64,000 bases of DNA from JAMZMI01 sp039944535 (GCA_039944535.1 JBDUYP010000004.1:124001-188000); one strand, 5' to 3'; counted from the first letter of the stretch, positions 7,197-17,620 are shown. A program made the numbers and translations. Notes: generated from the sequence alone by a model not told the origin.

Positions 7197-9500
7197 ATGC
7201 TGAAATTTTGGTCACATATCAGTCTTTTGGTTCAAATCGCTATCGTAGCGGGAGCCGTTATTCTATTCGCATTTTTCGACCCATTCGGATTGCTTTCGCC
7301 TCGTAAGCTTACCTTAGAAGACACACCCATAAGCGTGCGCTCAGTCAAGGAGATAGGCAAGTTGATTACTGCCGAGTATTATGGAGAAGTGCTCACTTCA
7401 CTGCAGGAGTCCAGAATAGACAAATGGACTCAGGAAATTGAAGACGATGAAGCGGAATTTGAGAGTCTCGACTCTATGTTTCAAATGGCTATACGAGATC
7501 TGCGTGAGAGGAAAGATGAACTCAACCTGAAAACAAGGAAGACAAGAAATCTTTACAAGGTTTATAATAAGCTATACGGCTACCTCATAGACAATCCATA
7601 TTATCAAAATTATATCTCTGCGGCCATCTGGAAGTACTATTCCAGCAAGAATAAAAATGAACAAAACCTAATCAGAGATTTGTACGAAATTGATTCTGAA
7701 ACCAAACTCACCAGCAAGCTTGGTCTAATCTCACAAGCGAAGAGTCGGTTTATTCAAAAGAAGAAGAATTTCATGGAAGTGAAAACAGCTGATAAGAGTT
7801 TTAAGAAAAAGCAAATTGTGGTCTTGGGAAGAGGGTCTGTGAAGGCCGGGATTGATTTTGGCCAATTCAACGAAGAAAATTTCCAATATGACCAAAATGC
7901 CAGAGTTATTCACTTAATCGGAATTAAACCTGAAATACTAGTGAGCCACATAAACCCCTGGTTTATCCCCGGCAAGGAAAAAGGGTTTGAAATAGTGATG
8001 ATGACCAAAAAGGCAGAGAAACCCAAATACATGTTGATGGTAAAGCAAAGGAGCCTGGAAAAACTGCAGCAGAATGCTATCAATGCGGGAATTCTCGAAA
8101 GAGCTAAATCCAACGCTGAAGATAATCTCAAGAGCTTCTTTTCATTGCTTATCCCCGCTGGAGTTGATCAGGTAGTGATTCATGAAGATTTTTTCGCATA
8201 CTTCGGAGAATCCATACTTGCAGAAAAAATCACACCGCTATCCATGCAGAGCATAGACTCTTTACTTGTAAAGAAATACTCCATTGATAGTGCAGCTACT
8301 ATGTCCATGCGGAATAGTCTGGCAGAGCGAACAATCAAAATAAACGGAGAATTGTACCCGGTTGACAGATATAGCAGCAAGCTAAGTTTCCTTGATGATG
8401 ACGCTCTCACACCCGCAGAGCTCAATTGGCTCAAGAATGAAAAAAACAGCATAATAGGAGAGATCGATAGGTTGAATAAGGTGGAGGTATATTCAGATTC
8501 CATTTTTGCCAATGTGGATCTACTGGATTCTATTTGGTTCTTTCCTGAGGGGGATGATTTCTTGAAGATTCAAAACCAAATAAGAGCGGCATACAACAAA
8601 GAATTCAGTTGGTATAAGATTAAATCTGAGGCCGACTCCTATGTAGCATATCAGGCTAAGAAAAGGATGGCGCAAGCCCTTTTGGTTCATCAGTTTATGC
8701 TCAAACGTAAACTCGGGTCGTTTGAAAATTTAGCAGCTATTCTCCGGAAAGGGGCCAGACAAGTGGTGAAAGGAGATGTCACATACATAGTTAAAGATGA
8801 GTCCAATTCGAGTGAGCAAAATACCAGTGAGGTAAATTACATGCCTTCACTGGAAGAGTACTTTCAGCCGTTTCAGGGTAATATTTATCAACTTTCCGAA
8901 CGTATAGACGAAGTGCTGGATATTTATGAAGCTTCATCCATGAATGACCTGATATTGAAAAGTCATGAAACCAACCCTAAGGTTGTTACGGGTCTGGTGG
9001 AGCGTGCAAGGGTAAATGGACGTGCTGCATTTATGGGAGATACCCTAAATGTGAATCGATATTCCCATTTTTTTCAATGGGTGCAAAATGATACCCTTAG
9101 TCAGGATGAGTTTCAACAACTCAAGAATATGAAGTCAACAATTGATTCAGATGAGGAAATGATCCTACAATATAAGTTTGATAGTCTCGGCATTCAGTTG
9201 ATAGACACCATATGGTATTACCCGCCCAAAGGGCTCATTAAAAAATTCAAAAAGAAGGCCGATAAGAAGAAGTTTGATACTTGGTTTTGGCAGTCCGATG
9301 AGCGCGAAGAACAACGTGAGTTGTACGTTTCAAGGCAAATCCAACTTCACATGGTCGGGGAGCGCATGAGCGATTTTAATGAAACGGCCAATGCCGTAAT
9401 GGTCCACTCCAAAGTAGTGGAGCTAGATGGGGGATTTGAAGCCAATGATATCACCCTTACAGCCACACTTCAGCAATTGCTTTTCCCTCAGGACGAATAG
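7197..9500 (+). CDS. Large DUF4230-containing membrane-anchored protein
   Basis: A single N-terminal membrane helix (about residues 10-29) is followed by a 730-residue soluble part, probably periplasmic. The N-terminal third has features of DUF4230: S-V-K-E-I-G-K-L-I-T-A-E near 50, then K-K-Q-I-V-V-L-G-R-G and G-I-D-F-G near 200-225, and a helix-rich end with L-L-I-P-A-G-V-D-Q-V. A long charged helical insertion lies between (about 75-200), likely coiled coil. The C-terminal half has repeated L-S-x-D-E-F/L-T-P-A-E-L motifs and shows no family I can name. It follows the DUF4230 lipoprotein without a gap, so the operon encodes two proteins of the same family, one lipid-anchored and one helix-anchored. 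It ends the operon. Confidence 0.6.
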   Translation: MLKFWSHISLLVQIAIVAGAVILFAFFDPFGLLSPRKLTLEDTPISVRSVKEIGKLITAEYYGEVLTSLQESRIDKWTQEIEDDEAEFESLDSMFQMAIRDLRERKDELNLKTRKTRNLYKVYNKLYGYLIDNPYYQNYISAAIWKYYSSKNKNEQNLIRDLYEIDSETKLTSKLGLISQAKSRFIQKKKNFMEVKTADKSFKKKQIVVLGRGSVKAGIDFGQFNEENFQYDQNARVIHLIGIKPEILVSHINPWFIPGKEKGFEIVMMTKKAEKPKYMLMVKQRSLEKLQQNAINAGILERAKSNAEDNLKSFFSLLIPAGVDQVVIHEDFFAYFGESILAEKITPLSMQSIDSLLVKKYSIDSAATMSMRNSLAERTIKINGELYPVDRYSSKLSFLDDDALTPAELNWLKNEKNSIIGEIDRLNKVEVYSDSIFANVDLLDSIWFFPEGDDFLKIQNQIRAAYNKEFSWYKIKSEADSYVAYQAKKRMAQALLVHQFMLKRKLGSFENLAAILRKGARQVVKGDVTYIVKDESNSSEQNTSEVNYMPSLEEYFQPFQGNIYQLSERIDEVLDIYEASSMNDLILKSHETNPKVVTGLVERARVNGRAAFMGDTLNVNRYSHFFQWVQNDTLSQDEFQQLKNMKSTIDSDEEMILQYKFDSLGIQLIDTIWYYPPKGLIKKFKKKADKKKFDTWFWQSDEREEQRELYVSRQIQLHMVGERMSDFNETANAVMVHSKVVELDGGFEANDITLTATLQQLLFPQDE

Positions 9501-9564
9501 CCCAATCAACTAATCAGGGTTATATCTCCTTTTATGTAAAGTAGGATTTAAGCAATGTTTGGAG

Positions 9565-10863
9565 CTAAACCACCTTGATCAAATAGTAGTTCTTTTTACC
9601 TTTTTGTGCCAACAGGTACTTGTCTTGAAGCAGATCAAAATTAACAGGATCATTTTCTGAGTTGAGCTTCACCTTATTGATGCTCACTCCACCACCTTTG
9701 ATCATTCGGCGAGCTTCACCCTTAGAAGGGAATACAATCCCATTGGTAACTTCGCTCAGCAAATCAGTTACATTTTCTGTGGCATCCAATTGTGTTTTGC
9801 GGATTTCCGTCTGCGGCACACCTTCAAAAACCTGCAGCAAAGTACGCTCGTCCAGCTCAGCCAAATCTTCAGTTGTGGACTTGCCAAACAGGATAGCCGA
9901 GGCTTTCTTCGCTTTGATCAGGTCATCAGCAGAGTGAACCATGGTGGTAATTTCCTCAGCCAGTCGCTTTTGAAGAGTTCTCATGTGAGGTGCTTCCTGA
10001 TGCTCGGCAATGAGTTTTTCTATTTCTTCCTGGCCAATGAATGTAAATATCTTGATGTATTTTTCGGCATCTACATCTGAGGTATTGAGCCAGTATTGGT
10101 AAAACTGATAGGGCGAAGTTCTTTCGGCATCCAGCCAAATGTTTCCACCTTCCGTTTTTCCAAATTTGGTTCCGTCAGCTTTGGTTATCAACGGACAGGT
10201 GAGGGCATAGGCCTTTCCGCCACCAATTCTTCTTATCAGTTCCGTGCCGGTGGTGATATTGCCCCATTGATCACTCCCTCCCATTTGTAGCGTACAATTA
10301 CCTTCTCTATACAAGTGCAAAAAGTCATATCCTTGTACCAATTGGTAGGTAAACTCCGTAAAGCTCATTCCATCTGATGATTCAGCTGACAATCGTTTTT
10401 TTACAGAGTCTTTTGCCATCATATAATTGACGGTGATATGTTTGCCCACATCCCGGATGAAATCAAGAAATGAAAACTCCTTCATCCAGTCGTAGTTATT
10501 GACGAGCTCAGCTGCATTGGGGGCATCAGAGTCAAAATCAAGAAATCGTGAAAGTTGAGATTTGATAGAGTCCTGATTGTGGCGCAGCGTAGGCTCATCC
10601 AGTAAGTTTCGTTCCGCCGATTTGCCAGACGGGTCACCTATCATGCCTGTTGCTCCTCCGATAAGTGCATAAGGCTTGTGCCCACACTCCTGAAAATGCT
10701 TGAGCATCATCACACTGACCAGATGACCAATATGAAGAGAGTCTGCCGTCGGGTCAATGCCCACATAAGCCGCCCTCATGCCTTCCATTAGGTGTTCATC
10801 AGTATCCGGCATGATGTCTTGAATCATCCCTCTCCATTTCAGCTCAGCAACAAAGTCTTTCAT
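9565..10863 (-). CDS. tyrS: Tyrosyl-tRNA synthetase
   Basis: This class Ic aminoacyl-tRNA synthetase charges tRNA-Tyr with tyrosine in the cytoplasm. Its 432 residues are the usual length for the bacterial TyrRS with an S4 domain. The HIGH motif is S-L-H-I-G-H-L near residue 43, the tyrosine-binding segment is Q-G-Y-D-F-L-H-L and Q-M-G-G-S-D-Q-W-G-N near 180-205, and the KMSKS-type loop is K-F-G-K-T-E near 237. The C-terminal 70 residues are the S4 RNA-binding domain. It is a single-gene unit with its own promoter 22 bases upstream of the ATG. Confidence 0.97.
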   Translation of the reverse strand: MKDFVAELKWRGMIQDIMPDTDEHLMEGMRAAYVGIDPTADSLHIGHLVSVMMLKHFQECGHKPYALIGGATGMIGDPSGKSAERNLLDEPTLRHNQDSIKSQLSRFLDFDSDAPNAAELVNNYDWMKEFSFLDFIRDVGKHITVNYMMAKDSVKKRLSAESSDGMSFTEFTYQLVQGYDFLHLYREGNCTLQMGGSDQWGNITTGTELIRRIGGGKAYALTCPLITKADGTKFGKTEGGNIWLDAERTSPYQFYQYWLNTSDVDAEKYIKIFTFIGQEEIEKLIAEHQEAPHMRTLQKRLAEEITTMVHSADDLIKAKKASAILFGKSTTEDLAELDERTLLQVFEGVPQTEIRKTQLDATENVTDLLSEVTNGIVFPSKGEARRMIKGGGVSINKVKLNSENDPVNFDLLQDKYLLAQKGKKNYYLIKVV

Positions 10864-10884
10864 TAATCTTAGGTTTTACAGCCG

Positions 10885-10892
10885 CAAAAATA
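10885..10892 (-). promoter_or_regulatory. Bacteroidota-type -7 box upstream of tyrS
   Basis: On the minus strand the octamer TATTTTTG, followed by CGGC, matches the TAnnTTTG -7 consensus of the Bacteroidota primary sigma factor. It lies 22 bases before the tyrS ATG, which would give a leader of about 15 bases. No good -33 TTG box is visible. Confidence 0.55.
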
Positions 10893-11123
10893 GAAGGGCT
10901 TTTGTTTTTTTCTCTATCTGTCTGATAATAATCCAAAGTATATCATTGAGGATAGGCCGTATTTTGCCTCCTATCACAGTATTCTATATCCCAATGACTA
11001 ATAAAGCGCTTTGAACGAGTAAAAACTTAATCCTACCGTTGATCTAGCTGCAGTGACAGATTAACGCTTCAAAAGGCAGAATTCATCATTTAACCTTGTG
11101 TTACGAACTGTTAAATATCACTT

Positions 11124-11594
11124 ATGCGAATTTTCATCGTTGCAGCTTTTATTCTCACCTCATTTGCCTCCCGTTCGCAGGACACAAGTTGGGCTTCTTC
11201 ATCTGCTCCAGACTCTCTTGACTCAGGTCAATTGTCTATAGAAGGAATTTGGGAACTGGTAGACTTTGATTTTTACGAAAATGATGTGATTGTAAGGTCT
11301 GCACCTTTAGCCGAGGGTTATGTTCAGCATAAAATATTTATGGATGGACATGTGATGTGGAGCAGGCAGGTTCCCACCGAGGAAAAGGAATGGTATGGTT
11401 TCGGAAGCTACGAGATCAAGGGCGATACACTCATCGAGCGACTAGAATATGGCTCTCATGCCCTAAAAAGTACTTTCAAAACTGATGAACATCGGTTTCT
11501 TATCGATCTCGATGAAAAGAGTTACAGGCAAATCAATTTCAAAGACTATCTCAACTTCAAATCTTCTGAGAACTACAGGAGAGTAAGTGAATAG
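11124..11594 (+). CDS. Secreted protein of unknown function
   Basis: A signal peptide (about residues 1-18, ending A-S-R-S-Q) precedes a 135-residue domain starting G-I-W-E-L-V-D-F-D. The pattern of W-E-L at the start, a central G-x-G-S-Y-E-I-K-G-D-T-L-I-E and a later strand resembles lipocalin-like small secreted domains of Bacteroidota, but I cannot assign a family. It stands alone between divergently transcribed tyrS and holA, with 230 bases on each side in which I see nothing else. Confidence 0.6.
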   Translation: MRIFIVAAFILTSFASRSQDTSWASSSAPDSLDSGQLSIEGIWELVDFDFYENDVIVRSAPLAEGYVQHKIFMDGHVMWSRQVPTEEKEWYGFGSYEIKGDTLIERLEYGSHALKSTFKTDEHRFLIDLDEKSYRQINFKDYLNFKSSENYRRVSE

Positions 11595-11826
11595 GTTTAT
11601 TAGCTTTTCCCTCATAATATAATACTGAGAGTTTAGAACCGTCTTTGCTAGCAAAGTGAAGCAATCTGGAATCAGGTAATTCTCCGCATGGTAATGTAGG
11701 GTGAAGAAATAAATTGATTCAAGATTTTCTGATAATGTCCAGAGTTTTTTCAGCACGCACAATAAAAATTCTCGAATGATCGGGCGTTTACTCCCAATAG
11801 ATTTGCGAGTTGTGTAATTTCGAGGC

Positions 11827-12846
11827 GTGGCAGATTATAACCAGATCATCAAAGACCTCCAGAAAGAAGTTTACGCCCCCGTGTATTTTTTACAGGGCGA
11901 TGAACCATTTTTTATTGATAATATCATCGAGCATATAGAGGTCAAAGCACTTGATGATTCGCAGAAAAGCTTCAACCAGTACGTTCTTTACGGCAAGGAG
12001 ATCAACTTTACGGATGTCCTGAATGTGGCGCGTAAGTATCCGATGATGGGGGAGCGTCAGGTGGTAATCATCAAAGAGGCGCAGGATATCAAAGACTGGA
12101 AAAAGGAAGATGCTCAAAACTTGCTGATTTCATATTTAGAAAATCCGCTTCCATCAACTGTATTGGTTTTTGGGCACAAGTACAAAAGTCTTGATAAACG
12201 TACCAAGGTGGCCAAGGCTCTGGCTAAAAGCACGGTTTTTCTTGATTCTAAGAAGCTATATGATAATCAGATTCCGGGTTGGGTGAGATCATACGCTGAG
12301 GCAATAGGAGCCAAGCTCACGGACAAAGCGGTCATGATTTTGTGCGAAAACATTGGCAATAACCTGCAGCGACTGGCTAATGAGTTGGAAAAACTCAAGC
12401 TAAACGTGAAAGAAGGTCAGCAGATAGATGATTTGGCCGTTCAGAAATATGTTGGAATCAGCAAAGATTATAATGTTTTCGAATTGCAGAAGGCGCTTTC
12501 CATCCGCAATGAAGCCAAAGCATATAAGATAATTAGGTTCTTTGCGGCCAATCCATCAGCCAACCCTCTGGTGCTGATTATTTCCAATCTGTACATCTAT
12601 TTTACAAAATTGATGATCCTGCATCAGAATGGAGCCAGAGACAAAAACGAGGCAGCCAGACTTATCGGAGTAAATCCATTTTTTGCCTCAGAATACCTAC
12701 AGGCAGCTAGAAATTACCCATTGCCGGCTGTGGTTAAGAATATTCAACACATCAGTAAGGCAGACCTTCAATCAAAGGGAATAGGATCTGCACCAATGAA
12801 AGAAGGTGATATTTTAACAGAATTGATTTTTAACCTGTTGCATTGA
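11827..12846 (+). CDS. holA: DNA polymerase III delta subunit
   Basis: The delta subunit opens the beta sliding clamp within the clamp-loader complex during DNA replication. The product has the family's N-terminal P-V-Y-F-L-Q-G-D-E-P-F-F-I motif near residue 17, the Q-V-V-I-I-K-E-A segment near 78, the T-V-L-V-F-G-H-K-Y segment, and the C-terminal collar helices ending near 339, the usual length. The start is a GTG at 11827; no upstream in-frame ATG fits. The octamer TAATTTCG just upstream (11814-11821) is a poor version of the -7 box and would give an almost leaderless message. The next gene starts 57 bases after the stop. Confidence 0.9.
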   Translation: MADYNQIIKDLQKEVYAPVYFLQGDEPFFIDNIIEHIEVKALDDSQKSFNQYVLYGKEINFTDVLNVARKYPMMGERQVVIIKEAQDIKDWKKEDAQNLLISYLENPLPSTVLVFGHKYKSLDKRTKVAKALAKSTVFLDSKKLYDNQIPGWVRSYAEAIGAKLTDKAVMILCENIGNNLQRLANELEKLKLNVKEGQQIDDLAVQKYVGISKDYNVFELQKALSIRNEAKAYKIIRFFAANPSANPLVLIISNLYIYFTKLMILHQNGARDKNEAARLIGVNPFFASEYLQAARNYPLPAVVKNIQHISKADLQSKGIGSAPMKEGDILTELIFNLLH

Positions 12847-12902
12847 TATCTTTCTCCGGTTTTCATCGTTCATCCAAAAATGTTGCAGTGTCAGTGAAGT
12901 GT

Positions 12903-15900
12903 ATGTATAGATTATTGGCTTTCGTTTTTAGTGTTTTTTCTTTTCTTAATACTTTCAGTCAGGAGAGCGTCAGGCATCAATACCCTGAAAACTTATATTT
13001 TAAAGGTGTAAAACTCCACAACGAAAAGGCCTTCATGGCTTCTTCCCAATACTTGAGGCAGTATCTGAATGCCTCAGGTCAAAAAAATTACCTTACCGAA
13101 GCTGCTTTTTATAAAGCCATTAACCAAGTGGAAACCGGCGATAAAGGAGGTGTGGAAAATATGGAGGCATTCGCCAAAGCCAATCCAACTCATCCACTTT
13201 CGTCAATGGCTTATTTTGAGCTAGGTCTTTATTATTTTGAAAAAAAGGATTACGCCAAAGTCATTAGGTATTTCGAAAAGGTATCCGAGGATCAACTTGA
13301 CATTGAAGCTTCTATAGAGTTTTTGTTCAAGCGTGGCTATAGCTACATGATCAAAGAAGATAATGAGCAGGCGTTGCGCGACTTCAAACAAGTGATTTTT
13401 TATGAAGATGATTATGTGCAGCCCTCCGTTTACTACTCTGGTCTCATCCACACAAACAACGATCGGTATGATGAAGCATTGGAGATTTTGATAGAGGCAG
13501 ATGATACTGATGGCAGCTATGGTGCACTCATTACCGAGCTCATTGCCAATATATACTTTCAAACGAAAAAATATAATGAACTGATCGCTTATGCAGCGGG
13601 CAAGCTTACCGATAGCCCAAATCAAACCAACCGAACACTGCATAGACTACTAGGGGAAACCTACTTTTCCAAGAAGGAATACCGTGCAGCGGCCACACAC
13701 TTACAGCGGCATTTGGATTTCTCTCGAAAAAAAATGGATAGTGATGGCTATTATAAATTGGGCTACAGCTATTTCAAAACCGGCAATGACCAGGGAGCCA
13801 TCGACAATTTCAAATTGGCAGCACTTGATAGTGATCAACTTGGTCAGAATAGCAGTTTTTACCTGGGTAAACTCTATTTAAAGCGGCGAAACTACAGCTA
13901 TGCATTAAGTGCTTTTAAGACTGCCGCTACCGAAGGTGAAGATGAATCTATAAAGGAAGAAGCGCTTTTCCTTGTAGGAAAAGTCAACTATTCATCCGGT
14001 CAATATAGTGACGCTATTCAGTATTTAGGACAGTTTAATGAAGCATATCCAGCCAGTGATTTCAGTACCGAATCAGCTGAATTACTTACCAAGTCATACT
14101 TGAAGACTTCTGATTATGATCAGGCAATATCACATATTGAGAAATCTTCGGTAAAAACACCGGTGATCAAAGAAGCCTACCAAACCATCTGTTTTCAGCG
14201 CGCTCAGCAGCTGTTTAATGATTCTCAGTTTGCTCAGGCCATTGACTACTTCAATAGATCTTTGGTTTACAAGGTAAAACCAAGGCTGACCTCAGAAGCA
14301 TATTATTATTTGGGAGAGTCTCATTCCATCACCAACAAACCAGACATGGCTAGAAAAGCCTATAACGATTGCCAGAGGATATCCACCAGTACTCCATGGT
14401 ACACGCTATCGTCATATGGATTGGCCTATTTGGATTACAATCAAAAAAGCTATTCCAATGCTGAAGTTCACTTTACCAATTATATAAACCGAGCAAAGAA
14501 AACAGATCAATACTATCAGGATGCTCAGGTAAGGTTGGCTGATTGTTACTTCGTTCAAAAAAAATATGACAAAGCACTAAACTTATATAAGCAGCTTCTG
14601 GACTCTCAGATACCTGTTGATTATCTGCAGTATCAAATAGGCAATATTCACTCCCTCAACGATCGGAGAGAGGCCGCCAGGGAAGCTTACCTGAAAGTCA
14701 TTAATCGGGATGCAAAATCGGGGTATAAAGACAATTCAGTTTATCAAATAGGAGAGTCACATATAGCAGATGGGGCGTTTGACAATGCCTCACGCCAGTT
14801 TACAAACTTGATTCAGGAATACCCTGAAAGTGCCCTGGTGCCATATAGCTATGCAAAACGTGCACTCAGTTACTATAACCTCAATCAAAATGAGAAAGCT
14901 AAAAATGACTATGAATATATACTTCAGCACTATATCAGCCATGAAGTAGCCAATGCGGCTCTATTAGGGCTGCAGGAATTGATAGGTCGTGGTGTGAATG
15001 TTGATGGGTTTGAATCATACATGGACGCCTTTCAGGAAGCCAATCCGGATAATTCCAGTTTGGAGGTTGTGGCGTTCGAAGCAGCAAAGAATCAATATTA
15101 TAACCAAAACTATCAGAAGGCTATTGATGATTTTGGGGCATTCAAAACCAAATATCAGGGGAGCAGCTTTCTACTGGATGTACAATATTTCATTGCCGAC
15201 AGCTATTACAGACTTGGGGATTGGTCTAAAGCTGAATCAGCGTTTTCACTCTTAATTACTGACGAAAACAAATCGTACCGAACCAGGTCATTGGACAAGC
15301 GAGGCAAGTCATTACTCGTATTAAATCAGTATGACAGAGCGCTAAAAAACTATCATTTACTTTTAGGTTTGGCATCAAATAGAAAGGAACAATTCATTGC
15401 CAGAGAGGGACTTATGAATAGCCATTTTGGAGCAGGGTCGGAAGATAGCACTCTTTGGTACGCTGACATAATCCTGCAGGAAGACTGGAAACCCGCAGGA
15501 GTTGAAGAGGCCGTTTGGTTGATAAAAGGAAAGTCATTCCTGAATAAGAATCAATATGCCCAGGCTATGGACGAGTTTGTCAAAGTGATCAATGGCCCAA
15601 CAGACATTCGCGGTGCTGAAGCCAAATATTACCTTGCGCTATCTTTTTACAAGCAGGGTGCTTACAAGAGATCTCTTGAGACACTTTTCGACCTCAACCG
15701 AAACTATGGCTCTTATGCTTTTTGGATCGGCAAATCATTTTTACTCATAGCAGATAATTATATCGGGCTCGATGAGCTGCTTCAGGCCAGGGCTACTTTG
15801 CAGTCCATCATAGACAATTCACCAGATACTGCGGTAGTAGCTCAGGCAAAACAAAAACTAGATGCGCTTGCCGAGGCAGAAAAGTCAGTCCTGATTCAGG

Positions 15901-15938
15901 ATTCAGTTTTAGTGGATACTTTAAGTGAAACAAAATGA
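12903..15938 (+). CDS. Large secreted tetratricopeptide-repeat protein
   Basis: I place the start at the ATG at 12903, which opens with a good signal peptide (M-Y-R-L-L-A-F-V ... T-F-S-Q); the longer open frame begins with a TTG inside holA. The mature 990-residue chain is TPR from end to end, with many copies of the pattern A-x-x-x-F-x-x-x-L/I-x-x-x-P and Y-x-L-G-x-S/A. TPR superhelices are scaffolds for protein contacts; in the periplasm of this phylum they are often coupled to envelope assembly or Tol-type systems. The stop overlaps the start of the next, barrel-encoding gene by 4 bases (ATGA), and the SPOR and TolQR/TonB-like genes follow, so an envelope role is likely. Confidence 0.85.
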   Translation: MYRLLAFVFSVFSFLNTFSQESVRHQYPENLYFKGVKLHNEKAFMASSQYLRQYLNASGQKNYLTEAAFYKAINQVETGDKGGVENMEAFAKANPTHPLSSMAYFELGLYYFEKKDYAKVIRYFEKVSEDQLDIEASIEFLFKRGYSYMIKEDNEQALRDFKQVIFYEDDYVQPSVYYSGLIHTNNDRYDEALEILIEADDTDGSYGALITELIANIYFQTKKYNELIAYAAGKLTDSPNQTNRTLHRLLGETYFSKKEYRAAATHLQRHLDFSRKKMDSDGYYKLGYSYFKTGNDQGAIDNFKLAALDSDQLGQNSSFYLGKLYLKRRNYSYALSAFKTAATEGEDESIKEEALFLVGKVNYSSGQYSDAIQYLGQFNEAYPASDFSTESAELLTKSYLKTSDYDQAISHIEKSSVKTPVIKEAYQTICFQRAQQLFNDSQFAQAIDYFNRSLVYKVKPRLTSEAYYYLGESHSITNKPDMARKAYNDCQRISTSTPWYTLSSYGLAYLDYNQKSYSNAEVHFTNYINRAKKTDQYYQDAQVRLADCYFVQKKYDKALNLYKQLLDSQIPVDYLQYQIGNIHSLNDRREAAREAYLKVINRDAKSGYKDNSVYQIGESHIADGAFDNASRQFTNLIQEYPESALVPYSYAKRALSYYNLNQNEKAKNDYEYILQHYISHEVANAALLGLQELIGRGVNVDGFESYMDAFQEANPDNSSLEVVAFEAAKNQYYNQNYQKAIDDFGAFKTKYQGSSFLLDVQYFIADSYYRLGDWSKAESAFSLLITDENKSYRTRSLDKRGKSLLVLNQYDRALKNYHLLLGLASNRKEQFIAREGLMNSHFGAGSEDSTLWYADIILQEDWKPAGVEEAVWLIKGKSFLNKNQYAQAMDEFVKVINGPTDIRGAEAKYYLALSFYKQGAYKRSLETLFDLNRNYGSYAFWIGKSFLLIADNYIGLDELLQARATLQSIIDNSPDTAVVAQAKQKLDALAEAEKSVLIQDSVLVDTLSETK

Positions 15939-17620
15939 GCAAGTTGTATAGATATATTTGGGCTTTGGGTTTCTTTATTCCAATCTCAGTTTTTGCGCAA
16001 GAATCAGCATCTGGTGAAATCGAAGATGTACAGGTAATCATCGAAAAAGACAAGCCACTAACATTGCCGAAAGCTGGTCGATTACATCAAAAAGCGGAAG
16101 TCAAAAGAATAGAGGAAGATACTATTTCACTGGACTATGCTGTGGGTCAGCCGGAATTCAGTTTTGAGACTTACAAGCCATCATTTGAGCCGAAGGCTTT
16201 TGCCCGAAAGAAAACAGCCAACCTTATCTTTAACAACTATGTAAAAGTTGGATACGGCAATTACAAATCCCCACTCATTGAGGCTTATGGATCATTCACA
16301 GAACGGTTAAATTATGTGGGTGCCGGCTTTAGACATGAAAGCTTCGGACGGGGGGCAGTGAGCAATACGGACAGTCAGTTTTCCTCTAATGAGTTGTTCG
16401 TCGGTGGGCGCTATGTGGCCAGGTATGTGGCCATTGAGCCGGTAGTTAATTACCACAGAGAGGGTTTCTATTACTATGGGTATGACGTTGCGGCCTTTCA
16501 GGCTGTTTCTACTCCTGAGCACACATACATCCAAGACCGGTCACTGTACAATAACTTCACTTTGGGCGGTTCTATTACTTCCACATCAAATACCGAATGG
16601 CAATGGTCATTTACACCAGTATATAGTCGGGCGACAATGGCGTTCAAATCTGCCGATAGATTCAATACAGATCAGTCAATAGATCTGGATGCGGATATAG
16701 GTTATGCGCTGACCGAAAATACCGGGATTGATTTTAAAGCTGCTTACACTTTTTTGCAATACACCAGTGGGTCGATAGAATCGAATCGCAGTAAGGCTGT
16801 GATAAACCCGACTTATCGTACCACGGCCGATAACTTCAGTTTAAAAGTAGGGGTAAAGGCAGTTTTTGGCTCAGACACCACCTCTTCTTTTTACTTCTAT
16901 CCTGATCTAGAAGCCAGATACAACATAAATGATAAACTGGAAGCCATGTTAATAATAGATGGGAACCTTCAAACCAATAGTTTATCTGACGTTTTTGCTC
17001 AAAATAAGTACCTGAACGACTCGTTGGTGCTGATCAATACGAACCGTCAATTGGGCATAAAAGGCGGGATGAATTTTCGAGTTAGCGAAAAATTCTTTCT
17101 CGAGGCTACAGCAGGCTATGATGTGATAAAGGGCCAACCGCTTTATTATTATTCAGCTAATGATAGTTCGCGCTTTGATGTTCGCTATGATGACAACTTT
17201 GGGAGGTTCTTACTTTCAGTCAAGGGCTTGTATATGCTCTCTGCAAACTCATTCATTTCTTCAACCCTCAATTACTACGTTTACAAGGAGGGGAGTCAGG
17301 CGGAGGCATGGTTTCTGCCGCTTCGAAAACTCGAGATCAAGGCAGGCCATGAATTCATAAAAGGTTTGGATGCAAATGCCCGACTCACAGTTTTAGGAGG
17401 AATCAAAGCTCCATTGGCCATACAGCCTGCAGTTGACCAGCAAGAATACATAAATCAAGACCCCATTTTCGATTTAGGAATGGACATCTCTTATGAGATC
17501 AAAGAAAATCTGGAAGTGTTTGGGCAGGCGGATAATATCCTCAATCAGAAATATGAGCGCTATATGAACTATGTTTCATTTGGCACAACAGCAAAAATGG
17601 GTTTTATTTTCCGTTTTTAA
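15935..17620 (+). CDS. TonB-dependent-receptor-like outer-membrane barrel without plug
   Basis: A signal peptide (about residues 1-21, ending V-F-A-Q) is followed by a polar 80-residue segment and then about 450 residues of amphipathic beta strands. The C-terminus (D-N-I-L-N-Q-K-Y-E near 540, then G-F-I-F-R-F) is that of TonB-dependent receptors. There is no room for a normal plug domain or a carboxypeptidase-like N-domain, so at 561 residues this is a short, plug-less relative. It overlaps the TPR gene by 4 bases and precedes SPOR and TolQR/TonB-like genes. This suggests the TPR protein and barrel form a unit at the outer membrane; substrate unknown. Confidence 0.72.
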   Translation: MSKLYRYIWALGFFIPISVFAQESASGEIEDVQVIIEKDKPLTLPKAGRLHQKAEVKRIEEDTISLDYAVGQPEFSFETYKPSFEPKAFARKKTANLIFNNYVKVGYGNYKSPLIEAYGSFTERLNYVGAGFRHESFGRGAVSNTDSQFSSNELFVGGRYVARYVAIEPVVNYHREGFYYYGYDVAAFQAVSTPEHTYIQDRSLYNNFTLGGSITSTSNTEWQWSFTPVYSRATMAFKSADRFNTDQSIDLDADIGYALTENTGIDFKAAYTFLQYTSGSIESNRSKAVINPTYRTTADNFSLKVGVKAVFGSDTTSSFYFYPDLEARYNINDKLEAMLIIDGNLQTNSLSDVFAQNKYLNDSLVLINTNRQLGIKGGMNFRVSEKFFLEATAGYDVIKGQPLYYYSANDSSRFDVRYDDNFGRFLLSVKGLYMLSANSFISSTLNYYVYKEGSQAEAWFLPLRKLEIKAGHEFIKGLDANARLTVLGGIKAPLAIQPAVDQQEYINQDPIFDLGMDISYEIKENLEVFGQADNILNQKYERYMNYVSFGTTAKMGFIFRF

